Assembly (NCBI RefSeq): GCF_029867415.1 | Contig: NC_081183.1 | Location: 67,220,336 to 67,284,335, forward strand | From: Vicia villosa | Taxonomy: Eukaryota; Streptophyta; Magnoliopsida; Fabales; Fabaceae | Direction of reading: 5' to 3' | DNA length: 64,000 nucleotides | Notes under the pieces: model-generated | Databases searched by the model: none | Seen by the model: only the letters and a program-made list of their open reading frames with translations | What the model was told of the DNA's origin: nothing | In this document: one piece after another, positions 10,109 to 22,000 of the stretch | How the letters are laid out: every line of letters begins with the position of its first letter | Numbering within the stretch: the stretch's first letter is position 1 | Position numbers and translations under genes: made by a program

Positions 10109-12014
10109 CTAATCCATCTTGGTGTAAAACAAAGGTCCTCCTTGTCTGAAGTGCTCGTCGCTCCACTTCTTAGTTTCATCAAACATTTTCTTGGTCACTT
10201 CTCGATCTCTGCCTTTGACAAAACTTTGAATCACCACATCTTTGCGAAACAACTGCCCATCTAACATATCACAGTGGGCCACCAAGCTCTCACATCCTTT
10301 GCAATCAGGGAGGGCATCCTTTTCAGATGTACTTCCTATTTCTGCTATCTGGTTTCTGAGCTTCACATTCTCTTCTGTTAGTCGAGCGGAACAGAGATGG
10401 CTACCTTTAAGTTGCGTCTCCACGGCTATCCTTTGAGTAATTTCCTCTTCAAGCTTCTTCTCGATTGCTATCCTCTGAGTGGTTTCCTCTTCAAGCTTCT
10501 TTTTCAAACTCTTTACTTCGGCCTTAGCCTCTTTCTCTACTCTGAGCTTGTGAGCTCTTAAGTCTTCTCTGTATTCTCGCTTGAGCTTTTCTTCTGCTTT
10601 CTTCACCGCTTCTTCTATAACCCTTTGATGGTCCTCAATACAAACAGTGGTAGCTCTTTCACCTTTTTCAGCTCTAGCCCTTTTTTGAACTCTGGAAGAC
10701 CCTCCTTTCAGTATTTTAACCTCATGTGCTAATTCAGCCCTTTTCTGATCCACCAAGAAATACTTTATTTTAGCGTCTTCCCCCTTTTCTCGCAACCTGA
10801 TATTCTCCACATGTACTTGGTTGTACTCCTCAGCTGGTACAGTGGCAGTTAAAATCTCAGGTGGTTGTTCATAGAGAGGGCTAACCTTCGGGAAAGGCAA
10901 CAGGCGCTCCTTAACTCTCTCTTCAAGCCATTCAGTATAAGCTTTCTTAGCAATAGCATTCTTTCCCCCCAAGGTAGTTCGGTCTTCTGTATGAATTTTG
11001 TTCCGCGCACTCCTTACCTTCTCCAAACCTTCTGGATCGGTTCCTTTCTCAAAGCAAACGGACTCAAATATCTCTTTATCCAAAGGCTTGTCCTTCAGTA
11101 CAAAACCCAATTGGCGCAGTGCGAGCTTCAGATTATAAGTGATAACTCCTTTTGTCCCTATGAGAGGAACATTGCCAAAACTGCCACATCTGGTTATAAC
11201 TTGCTCAATGTCTGTTCGGAGGTGATACCAAACAATATCATTTGCAGTAAGTCCCATAATCCTTTGGGGCCACTTCTGTGAATCTCTTGTGGTGACAAAC
11301 GCTCCGCTTTTAGGCAAATGTGAAGAAAACCATTCGTACAGTATTGGTAAACAACCCCCAAACTGATCCTTTTTTCCCATACCTAGAATGGATGGCATAA
11401 TAAGTGTCGGCCAACAGAGTGGGTACAGGATTTTGATCCATAAAGAGACAAATGGCAGTGAGATCAACAAAATTTGGAATATTCGGGAACATCACTAATC
11501 CATAGATCATGACGGCCAGGAGGGCATTGAATTCTTTCCACTTTTCCTTATCAGCAAGGGCTTCAGCTTCCTTCATCAGAAATTTCACATAGAATCCATG
11601 GGTCCCACCATTAGGCTTCCAGTTATCCTTAACGTCCTTCATGCTCAAATAAAGAGCATCAGCAATGCGATCCATTTTGGGCTTCTCAGGTACACACACA
11701 AAGGGAACCTTATGTTGAACTTTGATTTGAAGAATATGTGCATACTCTTCGAGGGTAGGGGCTAATTGGTAATCTTGAAAGGTAAAGCAGCCCAGCTCAG
11801 AATCATAAAACTGAAGAAGAGTGTAGAGACCCCACTCATCAATACGAGTAGTTAACATAAGCAGAATGTGGCCATAAGTCTTTCTGAATTCATCCAAATT
11901 TTGCCCAGTAACTCTGGTGCTCAATCGAACCAAAGGTGTTATATCCTCACGGTAGAAACTGCAAGAGAAGGTATGCTTCATAGTCTTTTTGTTGACGGTC
12001 ACACTGTTAGCCAT
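10109..12014 (-). pseudogene. Ogre-1 ORF1 protein (function unknown), frameshifted
   Basis: Ogre elements have a unique ORF between the PBS and gag. Here it starts at MANSVTVNKK (12014) and ends at 10109. The N-terminal half (REDITPLVRLS, EWGLYTLLQFYDSE, TFQDYQLAPTLEEYAHIL, WYHLRTDIEQVI, NYNLKLALRQLG) resembles the plant DUF7745 / plant-mobile-domain type of sequence; that family name is from memory and unchecked. The C-terminal third (plus-strand 10390-10620) is a strongly charged coiled coil with a repeated EEE(T/I)TQRIA motif. The two frames swap at a run of six A residues (plus-strand 11370-11375) by one base. I infer a simple indel, although frameshift recoding is possible. Role unknown. 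Confidence 0.85.
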
Positions 12015-12791
12015 TCTTGATGAGAAGTGTTGACTTTGGATACCCTGAAAAATGGCATGCATATGAATATTAATCTCTTTTCTCTTTTTTTTCTCTTCTT
12101 CTTTTTTTTTCTTTCTTCTTTTTTTTTTTGAAATTAAACATGCTATGATGAGTATGATGCAATGAAAGATCCTCCCCATATAGGAGAAGTGTATGTTACT
12201 TCTGAACCAGATCGGATGTTGCAGGATCAAAAGTCCGGCATAGATACCACAAACCCATAAGAATCATAGTCACCAACAGAATAGAATAGTCACCAACGGT
12301 ACCTGTCATGTATATCCCACCCCACTCACAGGTGAATCTAGGTCAAGGTAGGTCAAAAGGTCTCCAGCGTTAACAACTCTCCTGAAACACCATCATTGTT
12401 GCAAATACATGCCAACAACGGTATCCCATTCGAGTCTCGGCTGGTCGTGGGTCTCATGATCGCAATCAACAGAACCTGACATTCTGTTGGCGCCATGACT
12501 ATCCACTCTATCCTAGGTATCCTATGTGTCAACTCTGGCCTGGGTATTGGGCCTTTTACCTCATAGAACATCCCACCCAACCTGCAAAACAAAGCAGAAA
12601 AATATGTGGTCCCCACGGGGACCCATAATATAGTCCAGATGCATGATATGCAAGCGAAAAATAAACATGATATGCAAGCATATATACAACATGTAAACAA
12701 ATAAACAAACAAACAAAGAAACACCCAATAAACAAACAAACAAAGGCTAGGATCGACTCGCTAAGAACGGACCAGCACAGGTCTAGCAACG
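12015..12791 (-). other. Ogre-1 5' untranslated leader
   Basis: 777 bp between the primer binding site and ORF1 with no supported coding frame. It includes a polypyrimidine plus-strand block (12055-12131) immediately upstream of ORF1 and a run of cataaacaaacaaa-type simple sequence near 12690-12745. Confidence 0.7.
12055..12131. repeat. Polypyrimidine/polypurine tract
   Basis: About 75 bp made almost only of T and C on the plus strand (A/G on the coding strand), 40 bp before the ORF1 start. It is low-complexity sequence. Confidence 0.85.
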
Positions 12792-12809
12792 TCCCCAGCA
12801 CAGTCGCCA
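12792..12809 (-). other. Primer binding site of Ogre-1
   Basis: The minus strand reads TGGCGACTGTGCTGGGGA, two bases after the LTR end. The plus-strand Ogre copy has the near-identical TGGCGACTCTGCTGGGGA at 57719. This is the Tat-type primer site; tRNA-Arg is the primer reported for the lineage. Confidence 0.85.
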
Positions 12810-15800
12810 GCTGTCGCTACCGCGAAAAATGGAATCAGAGTCGCCACTAATATATTTATCCCATCAAGGGAAAGGAATACCAGGAAACCTAACTCAGAAT
12901 AAGAACAAGGTCTTGCGACCAGAGAATAGGGCACGAGAGTCGGTTACACAAGGGGAAGGTGCTAGCACCCCTCACGCCCATCGTACTCGATGGTATCCAC
13001 CTATGTTTGTTTCTATCTAAAGGGTGTATAATGTCTAAAACCTAAATGCGAATGAATGCAAAAGAAATACGGGGAAAAGAAGGAATTATTTACAAGTGTG
13101 CTCGCTTAGGCCCCGCGACCCAATGCCTACGTATCCTTTTCAGGAATCAGAGCGACCGTAGTTCGGCTCCATAGTTTCCATTTGTTTTGTGTTTTTTAGT
13201 TGAACAGCGGTTAAGGTTACAATCCACGATGCTCGACCTTTGGAGACTTACACGCCTACTTTGGAATGGACTCAACATGTTCTTAAGCGCCTAACAAGGC
13301 AAAAGAGTGAACTTGGGTTTGTGTTTTTTATGTAACTACATGATGAACAAAACCCAATACAAGGTTTCGCACCACTTCGTCACTTTGTTTTAATTCTAGC
13401 CTTTATTAAGTGTTTTAAATGTTTTTGGTTGGGTATTTTTTAAGGGAATTTACTTTGCGATTAGAATCACATAAAATGTATAATGATCGAGAAGCAGATT
13501 AGGGAATGAATCCCACTCACTTCTATCCCATTATATAATGTTCAAGAAACAGATTAGGGAATGAATCCAACTCATTTCTATCCTGTCATACCCTAATTTT
13601 TGACCCCCCTGAGATGACATATCTTCAGGATTTTCATCAAGTCAAAGCAAGTACCCAGAGCAACCTGACATTCAATTGAGGGTGTTCAAAGACAAGAAAA
13701 CTCAGGCAAAGGATCAATCAATAGGAGGATTAGTCTCTAACACAATCATGAGACTAAAGAGCTTCATTATTTCACCTATGATTGATTAAGACACCCAGTC
13801 ATCTAAACACAGAATTACTCAGATCCACAGACTAGGGTTTTGAGCCTCATCAAGGACTAAAATCAGGGATCACCTTTGGGAAACCATAAAAAAGCCCCAG
13901 GGGATCATTCAAAGACATCAATCATCTTCAAATAACCCATATGGCAAGATCCACTGGACATCACACCTCAATTCAAAGTCTACAGTCATCATTCTCATCT
14001 GGTCGACAATTAGGGTTTTTGACCTAATTCCCCAAGATAGTTGACTTTTTAATCAGGGCATGAATCCAAAACTCAAGACATGATTCAAGAGTCTCTACTA
14101 CCTCAATATAATCCATTTACATCATTCATTTGAGGAAAAGATCTTGTTCCTACACAAAAGCCCAAAAATTCACTTTGTCAGGAAAAGTCAACTGTGTGGG
14201 ATCATCATTGACTTTTAAGGTTTTTGGTCAAAAAATGACTTTCAAAGATCAATATCATCAATATATGGATGTCAAAGTCATTTGACCAAAGAAATTCAAA
14301 GAAATTCATCAAGGAGCAAAAAGTCGGGAATTAGGGTTTTAGAGGGCATGGTGAGAACTCAAAATTTCACCTACACAACTCAAAAAACTTCCAACATGAA
14401 AGATGTAGATCTTGCAAAATAAAACAACATCTCACATAAGAACTTTTTTCAAAAGATCAAGCATTTAAGGGTTTTGAAAATTTTGAAGTTTTAGGTCATA
14501 AACACTTAGAAAATTTTCTAAGTGTTTTAACCTAGTTTTCATCCAACTTTGGGCTCATTTTTCACAAATTTCCCAAATGATTCTGAAGAAGACATAAACT
14601 AATGATTTGATGTAGATGTTTAGGGCTTTCCAAATTGTGTTCAACCTTCTCCAAATTCAATTTGAGCTAAGAGTTATGCTTGTTCAAAGTTGGCCTCATG
14701 AAGTAAAATTATAGGTCATGCATCATTTTTGAACTTTGAAATTTTGTGCACATGACCTCAATTATGGATGCTACACGACCCATAACATATCTGAAACAAT
14801 GCCATGCATTCATTTTCACCATGCCATAAGAATTGAAGAAGATTCTAAAAACAAGAACATTTGATTATGTAATGATTACATTTGTGAATTTATGGCAAAT
14901 TGATGAATCACCCAAGGAATCTTCTCACCAACCAATTAGAGTTTATTTCTGGCTCAGAATTGTCCCCTAAGATCAAGCAAAATCGAGGGCTAGAGGATTG
15001 ATCAAATGGAATCAAAATTCTCATCATTGCACTTGGGATATTCTTTGAATTTCTTCATGGCTAAGAAACCAAAACTCTCCCACTAAGAAAGCTCACTCTC
15101 TCAATCAGTACTGAACCAATTGCCTATAAATAGAGGCCTCATTCTCATTCAAAAAACACACCAAAGCAGCAGAATTCTTGCTTTCTCTTTTCTTTCTTCA
15201 TACTTAGTTTTTTCAAAGGTCCTTTGGCAAGAAGACTCGGATTCTTCAAACCAAAGCTCTCTCTTTGAAAATAAGTATTCAAACACATTGAGGGAGGCAT
15301 TTGGGAGTGATCCAAACCTCTGGAACACTTTTGGGCGTGGAGAATCATCACCTTCACCTCTCATTTGGAGCACTTGCAGTTGGAGGACCATGGAGTAATT
15401 CAGGAGTTTTCAAGCCAAGCCAATCATCCAGATACACTCCTCAGGTCATAGTGAAGCTAACCAGGTGGCTGCAGCTCATCTGTAACTCGAGAATCATCAC
15501 CCTCCATGTTCACTTGAAGCTGAAATCGAGGGAGGTCCATAGAGCAATTCAGAAGGATTCAAGCTCCAATAAGCATTCAGTTAGCATCATTGAGTCTCAA
15601 GGAAGCTATTGAGATCATTCATTCAAGCCCAGGTGCTCTCTAACATCCTCACGACCTTCATTTTCAGAGGTAAGTTTCTCAACTCCATCCCTCTAATTCG
15701 TGTATCTTTCTAGCTAAAACTCAACACCATTCTATTCAGCATCATAAGAGGATTAAAAACCCTCTATCATCAGTCATTTATGCTTCAGTATAGTCATTTA

Positions 15801-16083
15801 ATTTGAATTCCAAATTTTAGGGTTCTTCACGTATTTTAGATAATTCAGTAGATATAGTTAATATAAATTCATAATAGTTACATATCTAGAATCGTGAGTG
15901 AATTTAGAACAAGTTTCATCTTTATATCGTTGCAAATGGTTGAGAATTGAGAGAGTTCAGAAATTCAAATTGTTGGAGCTTGAGGAAGAAGATGACAATG
16001 GTGGTGGCGCGCAAATTTCAAACCTCAGGGTAGAGTTTATTTTATATTTAATGATAGGTGTTTTATAAACGACTGAATAACTT

Positions 16084-16160
16084 GCCCCAGTGGCCACACA
16101 TGCGCTCTTAGTCTCCTCATGCCTCAAGTCTGGGGTTCAAATCCCCCTCGCCCCAGACTT
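16084..16160 (+). other. tRNA-like module 1 inside the solo LTR
   Basis: An A-box-like gccccagtggc (16084-16094) is followed 40 bp later by a perfect B-box GGTTCAAATCC (16134-16144), which sits in a T-arm-like hairpin (GGGG, loop ttcaaat, CCCC). A larger inverted repeat GTCTGGGG/CCCCAGAC encloses it. The spacing is tRNA-like. No full cloverleaf is evident to me, so I call it tRNA-like and not a tRNA gene. Confidence 0.5.
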
Positions 16161-16231
16161 TTTGTTTCTTTTATTTTTTTCCATGATTAACCACTTGTTT
16201 GAAAATATAATGAACTGGATGTGTGACAATA

Positions 16232-16310
16232 ACACCAAGCGCGCGTTGGCCCAGTGGTGTTATTTTGGGTTAGTAACTTTGAGGGCGTGAGTTCAACCCC
16301 TCTAGGTGAC
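16232..16310 (+). other. tRNA-like module 2 inside the solo LTR
   Basis: A perfect A-box match TGGCCCAGTGG (16247-16257) precedes a B-box-like AGTTCAACCCC (16290-16300) by 33 bp. The B-box part sits between gaggg and cccctct, which could pair. It repeats the layout of module 1, about 160 bp downstream. The sequence between the boxes differs, so it is not a simple duplication. Confidence 0.5.
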
Positions 16311-17214
16311 AAAACATTATTTTTTATCACTTATTTCCTTCAATTTTCTCACAACTTCACACAATTAATTAAACTATCAAACTAATTTATTTTCACTTCA
16401 TTTTTCACACACTTGTAATTTAATACATCTATTTTGTGAATAATCAAAAAAATCATAAAAATATTATTTATTTCATATATTTTTATTAGGTTTAAAATAA
16501 TATGTTTTAAGTGCTTTATTAAAAACTTTAAATATATACATTTACTTTGTTTTAACCTAATCATTTTGTAAATAAAGTTTATGATAAAACCCTAATTGTT
16601 TAGGTCTTAATTAGGCATAGATCTTCATCTTTACCTTAATTAAGTTGACTTTTTTTGTCGAATTTCAAAACTGTTTCCAATCTCCGAATAAATCAAATGA
16701 TTAAGGTTTTCAAACAACAAAACCTTGTATCATTCCAAATCATTTTCAAATTACTCTCATAACCAGTACTGTAAAGTACTGGGCCTCTAATAGAGTGTAA
16801 GTCCCAAAAACCTTCTCTTCTTAGCTTGTTTTCAAAACTGTATTTTCAAAATCTTCTTTCTGTTTTCAAAACATTCTTCTGGTATTTGAAGGGCATTATT
16901 CCCGGTGAAACTCTTCAGATACCTATGTGACCTTTGTCCATCTTCACTTCTTCTGTTTTCAAAAACCATTAACTGTTTATCATATATATATTCAACTGTT
17001 ATCCACCAATTACTGGTGAGGCTCTGTACATACTTCTTCAAAGGCCTCCACTCCATCCAGGTTAGGCTTTACAAGCTTTCAATTTTACAGTCTTTATTTA
17101 AATTATTGTCAAATATAAACTGTGCATATATTAGTTTAGAACTACGTTTGAGTATAAACCTTAGGACAGTTAAACTATATATATATATTATAGGAATATG
17201 ACCTAGGATTGAGA

Positions 17215-19030
17215 ATGTCTTCCCGGTGAAGGCTCTTTCCTAATTAGAGATCTGTAGTTCAAACCCCCAAGATGAATTATTCCCGGTGAAACATCTTGGT
17301 AAAAACCTTAGAATCCAAATAATACGACACATCCACCCAAAGAGGAATTATTCCCGGTGAAACCTCTTACCCATTTGCTTAGAGCCAAAATAAGTTCAAA
17401 ACTACATAGCTTTCTCTTGTGCTATAACAAGGACCCTCGATTAGCCTCCTCTTGGGCTTTGTACAAGGACCCACAGGCTTCTTAAAAGCATTTCCAGCTT
17501 CCTCTTGAGCTTGTATACAAGGACCCATCAGGTTTCTTATAAACATAGGAACAGGTCTTTAGTCACCTTTTAGCCTACCCTGGTGAGTTTCTTCCAATTT
17601 AAACCAGACTTTAAACAAGCTAAGTTTGTCTCAAATTTTGCATTGAGTACACCTTTTGGAATGAGAGACATGGACAGTCTCTGTCACCCTTATCTTCATC
17701 AATCTTCCTTAGCAGAGTCTAGGATCTATGTTATTTTCTCCTCAGCATGTGTCAGCCTTCATCTTGGGCTTTAAACAAGAAGTCTCCATTAGATGATCTT
17801 TCTGCCATCCATTTCAATCATAAATTCCCTGGAAAGGGTTAGCTTCCACACATTCTTTCATTTTCAATAAAACCCCTGGAAAGGGTTAGCCTCCAAAGTC
17901 AATTAATAAATGTCAAAAATAAAGATTCATTTCTCTTAGGAGATAATTTCCCCAAAAGAGTCAAAACCCCTGGAAAGGGTCAGCCTCCAAAAATATGATA
18001 AAGTCAGTCTTTTAACAGACAAATTCACCAGCTGAGTCAAAATCCCTGGAAAGGGTTAGCTTCCAAAGAAAAAACAGTCTTTTAATAAATAAAATCTCCT
18101 CAATAGAGTCAAAACCAACAAAAATAGTTAGCCTCAACCTTGGGCTTCATACAAGGCACCAAACAATAAAACTCCCCTGTCAAGAGTCAGCCTCAACCTT
18201 GGGCTTTGTACAAGGCAGATAAACCATATTTTCATGTGTCAAAGATTCCTAACACCTAGAATCTTTTCCCCATAGAGTCATCCATACTCAGTTTATTTAA
18301 GAGTCTGCCACAACCTTGGGCTTTGTACAAGGCAGAAAATAATGTTTTCCCTAGCTAGAGTCAGCCACAACCTTGGGCTTTGTACAAGGCACATAAAATA
18401 GAGTCATTCATTCAATTATCCTCAGCAATCAGCCACAACCTTGGGCTTTGTACAAGGCACACAAATAGAGTCTCCCTCAGTAGAGTCAGCCTCAATTCTG
18501 GGCTTTGTACAGAACACAAAAATACCCTGTAATTAATCCTCAATGGAGTCATCTCCCAGAGTCAATAATAATTAATCAATTAATCAAAAAGCCTCAAGCT
18601 TGGGCCTCATACAAGCCAGCTAAAGTCAAATCTTTTATACAGTAGATAGACATAGCTTATCTCTATAGAGAGATATTTTTACTACTCTACCACATTCAAA
18701 CAAACAAACATTTCAATTTCAATTTCATTCAAAGTCTCCCATTTAGGACTCTGAAAGACATGCTCTGGCACATCCCCAAACTTGTACACTTTCCCTAATT
18801 TGGATGAGCATCTTTCTTTCATTTTAGAGGCACGATGGCTGTCATACTTGATCAACCAAGTAGACTCCCCTCTTAATGAAACATCATTTTTTTAGCTTTT
18901 CTGTCACTTTTAAATGTTTGTGGTAGAATAGTACAAATACCTCTCTGTAAAGATGATTTCATGTCTCTTTACTGTAAACAGAGATTTAATTCCAAGCTTC
19001 AACCTTGAGCTTCAAGCAAGGCACCAAAAA
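17215..19030 (+). repeat. Dispersed short stem-loop repeats in the solo LTR
   Basis: Three short phrases recur. The phrase ttcccggtgaa occurs at about 16898, 17220, 17281 and 17350. The phrase cctggaaagggttagc occurs at about 17830, 17876, 17970 and 18045. The phrase caaccttgggctttgtacaaggc or close variants occurs about ten times from 17450 to 19010. The last can fold as CCTTG/CAAGG with a 9-nt loop. They are interspersed and not strictly tandem. Confidence 0.8.
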
Positions 19031-22000
19031 CAAGTAATTTCCCTAGTTAGTTCCCCGAACTACATTAAGCTCTGACTTCCACTAGGGATATGTAGGCATG
19101 AGGTTCACAAGGAATCTCAGCGAGCTAATAAAATACCAAAAATAGTCAGTCTGTCTATCTGTCTGTCTTTCTTTAATCAATTCAATTCTCTCTCCTAACA
19201 CAAAGGAGAAACTTTCCCAATCATTAGCAGCAAACACAATCACAATGACACAGAGAAGGTTCCTGTAGAGTACTACAGATATGTAGGGTGTTTAAACACT
19301 TCCCTATGTATAACCGACCCCCCGGACTCCAGAATTTCTAGTTTAGGTGAAATCCCCACACTTAGCAAACTCCTAGGGTTTAGTTGAGATCTTTTTTTCC
19401 CTTTCCTACTCGTAGGACCAATAAGAAAGTTCGTGTGATATCGTAGGAAGAACTGAAACAAAATTCATCCCACCACGGGCGCATTCTCCTTCCAAATTTC
19501 GCGTGAAGGGTTTAGCGTGCCGTCCTCCCAAGTGAAACGGGGAGGTAAAGAAAACGACCACCACATATCCCATTAATTAATGTTTGAGAAACAGATTAGG
19601 GAATGAATCCCACTCATTTCTCTCCCATTAAATAGTGACCAAGAAACAGATTAGGGAATGAACCCCACTCATTTCTATGCCACTAAGTGATTGAGAAATA
19701 GATTAGGGAATGAACAAAGGGGAACTAACCTATTCTCTAATCTAAGTTATTCTAATCTACAAATGGCCCTAAGGTCAAGGATAAGGGATCTCTACCTATG
19801 TTATCATGCATAGACTACAACCTAAGCTGTTCTATGTGACTAATCTTAATGAAGATTGAAGTCACCACCCTAAGGGAACATGGTAAGCATATAGTAAGAT
19901 ATAAGAAAAAGCAACAAGCAAGGTAGGTGACTTAATGAAGTCCCTAACCAAGTATACTCCTAAGAGAGAACAAACAATCGTCGCCTCTTAAACTAACAAC
20001 AATCAAAGTGCGAAAGAAGAGGCAAAGCATGAGAAAGAGAGAAGAAAGCCCTAGGGCAGTAGCAAACCAAGGAAATTAGTGTCCTAAATCAAATACAAAA
20101 GCATCACGACAACACACGAAAAATTTCACAAGAAGTTACCAAAGTATCGCTTGAATCGTTACTTAACAATTAGCGAACAAACATCGATTAATCGAAACAA
20201 AAGCAAATGAACACATGATCTAAGTTTGGGGTCAGTAGCATATTAATTCATTTATGGGTCTAAGACATTATACCAATTCTTGTTAGTCAATTAGCTTGAA
20301 GCAACACAAAGTTCTAACAAAAACTAGACAAAACTAGGTCAAAACTAGTTAGTAAGTTCAAATGGTGAATGAAGTTAGAAAAATGCAATCAAATGATGGA
20401 AGTCAGTAGCTAATATCCTCTAATAGGTGTTTAAACAACCATGGAACCAAGTCAAGAAGTCTCATACAAAATTATAGGTCATTTGGACAAGTTATGATAC
20501 AATCGTTAGCCAAAAGCAAGTTATGTACATGTAAGAAAGGAAAATTCAAGTAAAAAGAGAAGACATGATTTAAAAATCTAATTCTAGGTCTTAGGACCTC
20601 TAAACATCTCTAATTATATGTACAAGAGGAACCTAAGTCAATTGCATAAATGCAAAGCAAATTATAGGTCAAATTCACATGGTTATCCGTTTAGAAACGC
20701 ACATAAATCGGGTATAGAAAACCTAACCAAAACATCAAATTAGACTCTCATTTTTTACACACAATATCATGGATTAGTCTACAGTAGCCATACAAAAGTT
20801 GGTGATTAAACTTTGATCCTAAGGTATTAAACAAAATTAATTTGCAAAATCTATCAAAACCAAAAGAAACATGAACATACCAAAGAAAATGATTTATTAA
20901 AAATAGTAAACTAAATTCTGAAAATCTATAAAAAATACTACAATTATTTACACACATAGAAGTATCTAAAACATATTTTTATTTTTATTTTATTTCAATG
21001 GAAACTGGATTATGAATCAAAAGTTATGGAAGAAACAAATTTCAAATAAAATGGAATTCTGTCAGCCAAGGGGTGAGAAAGTAATTATGAAATGAACTGA
21101 AAACATGTTGACGGCGCGCCTGGGCCCAAATACAGGGGTGTAAAAATAAGAAAGTGGCGCTAAGGCCCAGTTCCAGAATGTGGCCCAGACTGTTTTATTC
21201 TTCCATTTTTTATTTTTAGCCAGCATTTATTTTGTTTATTTACAGCATGTGAAGTGTATGGTTTATTTTTATTAAACGTGACATACATGGTATCAATTGG
21301 TCATGGGGACTTAAGTCATATAGGACAAAACAAATTAGATGAGCCAATCAGAATACGCCAAGCAATGAATCAATGAGACAAAAATACAAAAATAAAAGGC
21401 AGTCAACTAATGGCACGCTGCCACGTCAGCAAACGGAAACAGAAAGTATAACAAACAGAGACGCCGGAGCTAGGGCTCCGGTCGTCTTCCTCGGCCATTC
21501 TCCACCGGAATCAAACGCGTTTTTGCCCAGAAGACGTGAAACCGGTGCCATCCTACTCGGTTTTTGCCGCTAAATTCAAATCCGCCATTATTTTTCCCTA
21601 ATTTTTACTCTAATAGCAAAACCGAACACGTTTTAGAAACCCTAACCTAACTAAAATCTCCTAAAACGAATTCACACAAGCCTAAGCCATTCTTCTACGC
21701 ACACAGGATTCGGATACGTGATTCAAACATTCAAACGAACACTATATCATGGAAAACGAAATCACACTCTCAAGAATCAAAATGAAACGAGATATATGCA
21801 ACACATAATCACCACGAACATGTGACGCTATTCGTCCAGCCTCCCGGTGATAAGGAGCACATCCAGATGCATATGAACCTAATCATGATACTAATATGCC
21901 AAGAGAGATCAAGGAACTTACTTATTTGGATCTTGAACGAAAGCGAAAGAAAACAAGACGAATCTTCAAGCTCCTTGATGATGATGATGCTGAGGATAAT

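Larger units (their letters stand above)
13579..19570 (+). mobile_element. Solo LTR of a second Ogre/Tat family with target-site duplication
   Basis: The insert runs from TGTCATACCC at 13584 to ACCACA at 19565 (5982 bp) and is flanked by perfect copies of tatcc at 13579-13583 and 19566-19570. Its start matches other Ogre LTR starts in the window (63077 plus, 48612 minus). Its end carries the same R-U5 landmark (cacttccctatgtataaccga near 19300; compare 47296 and 57568). No internal region is present, so it is the product of LTR-LTR recombination. It holds two tRNA-like modules and many small stem-loops, listed separately. Confidence 0.93.
13488..19740. repeat. 52-55-bp tandem repeat in the Ogre-1 5' LTR, interrupted by the solo LTR
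   Basis: The phrase gattagggaatgaa starts at 13497, 13552, 19594, 19649 and 19701, with spacing of 55, 55 and 52 bp once the solo LTR is removed. Each unit also carries cccactcatttctatccca. The nested LTR integrated inside a unit, and its target duplication tatcc is part of the repeat. Confidence 0.9.

Noticed and set aside
16084..16310. Genuine tRNA genes
   Set aside because: A- and B-boxes fit but I cannot pair a full cloverleaf or assign an anticodon with confidence, so they are reported only as tRNA-like.
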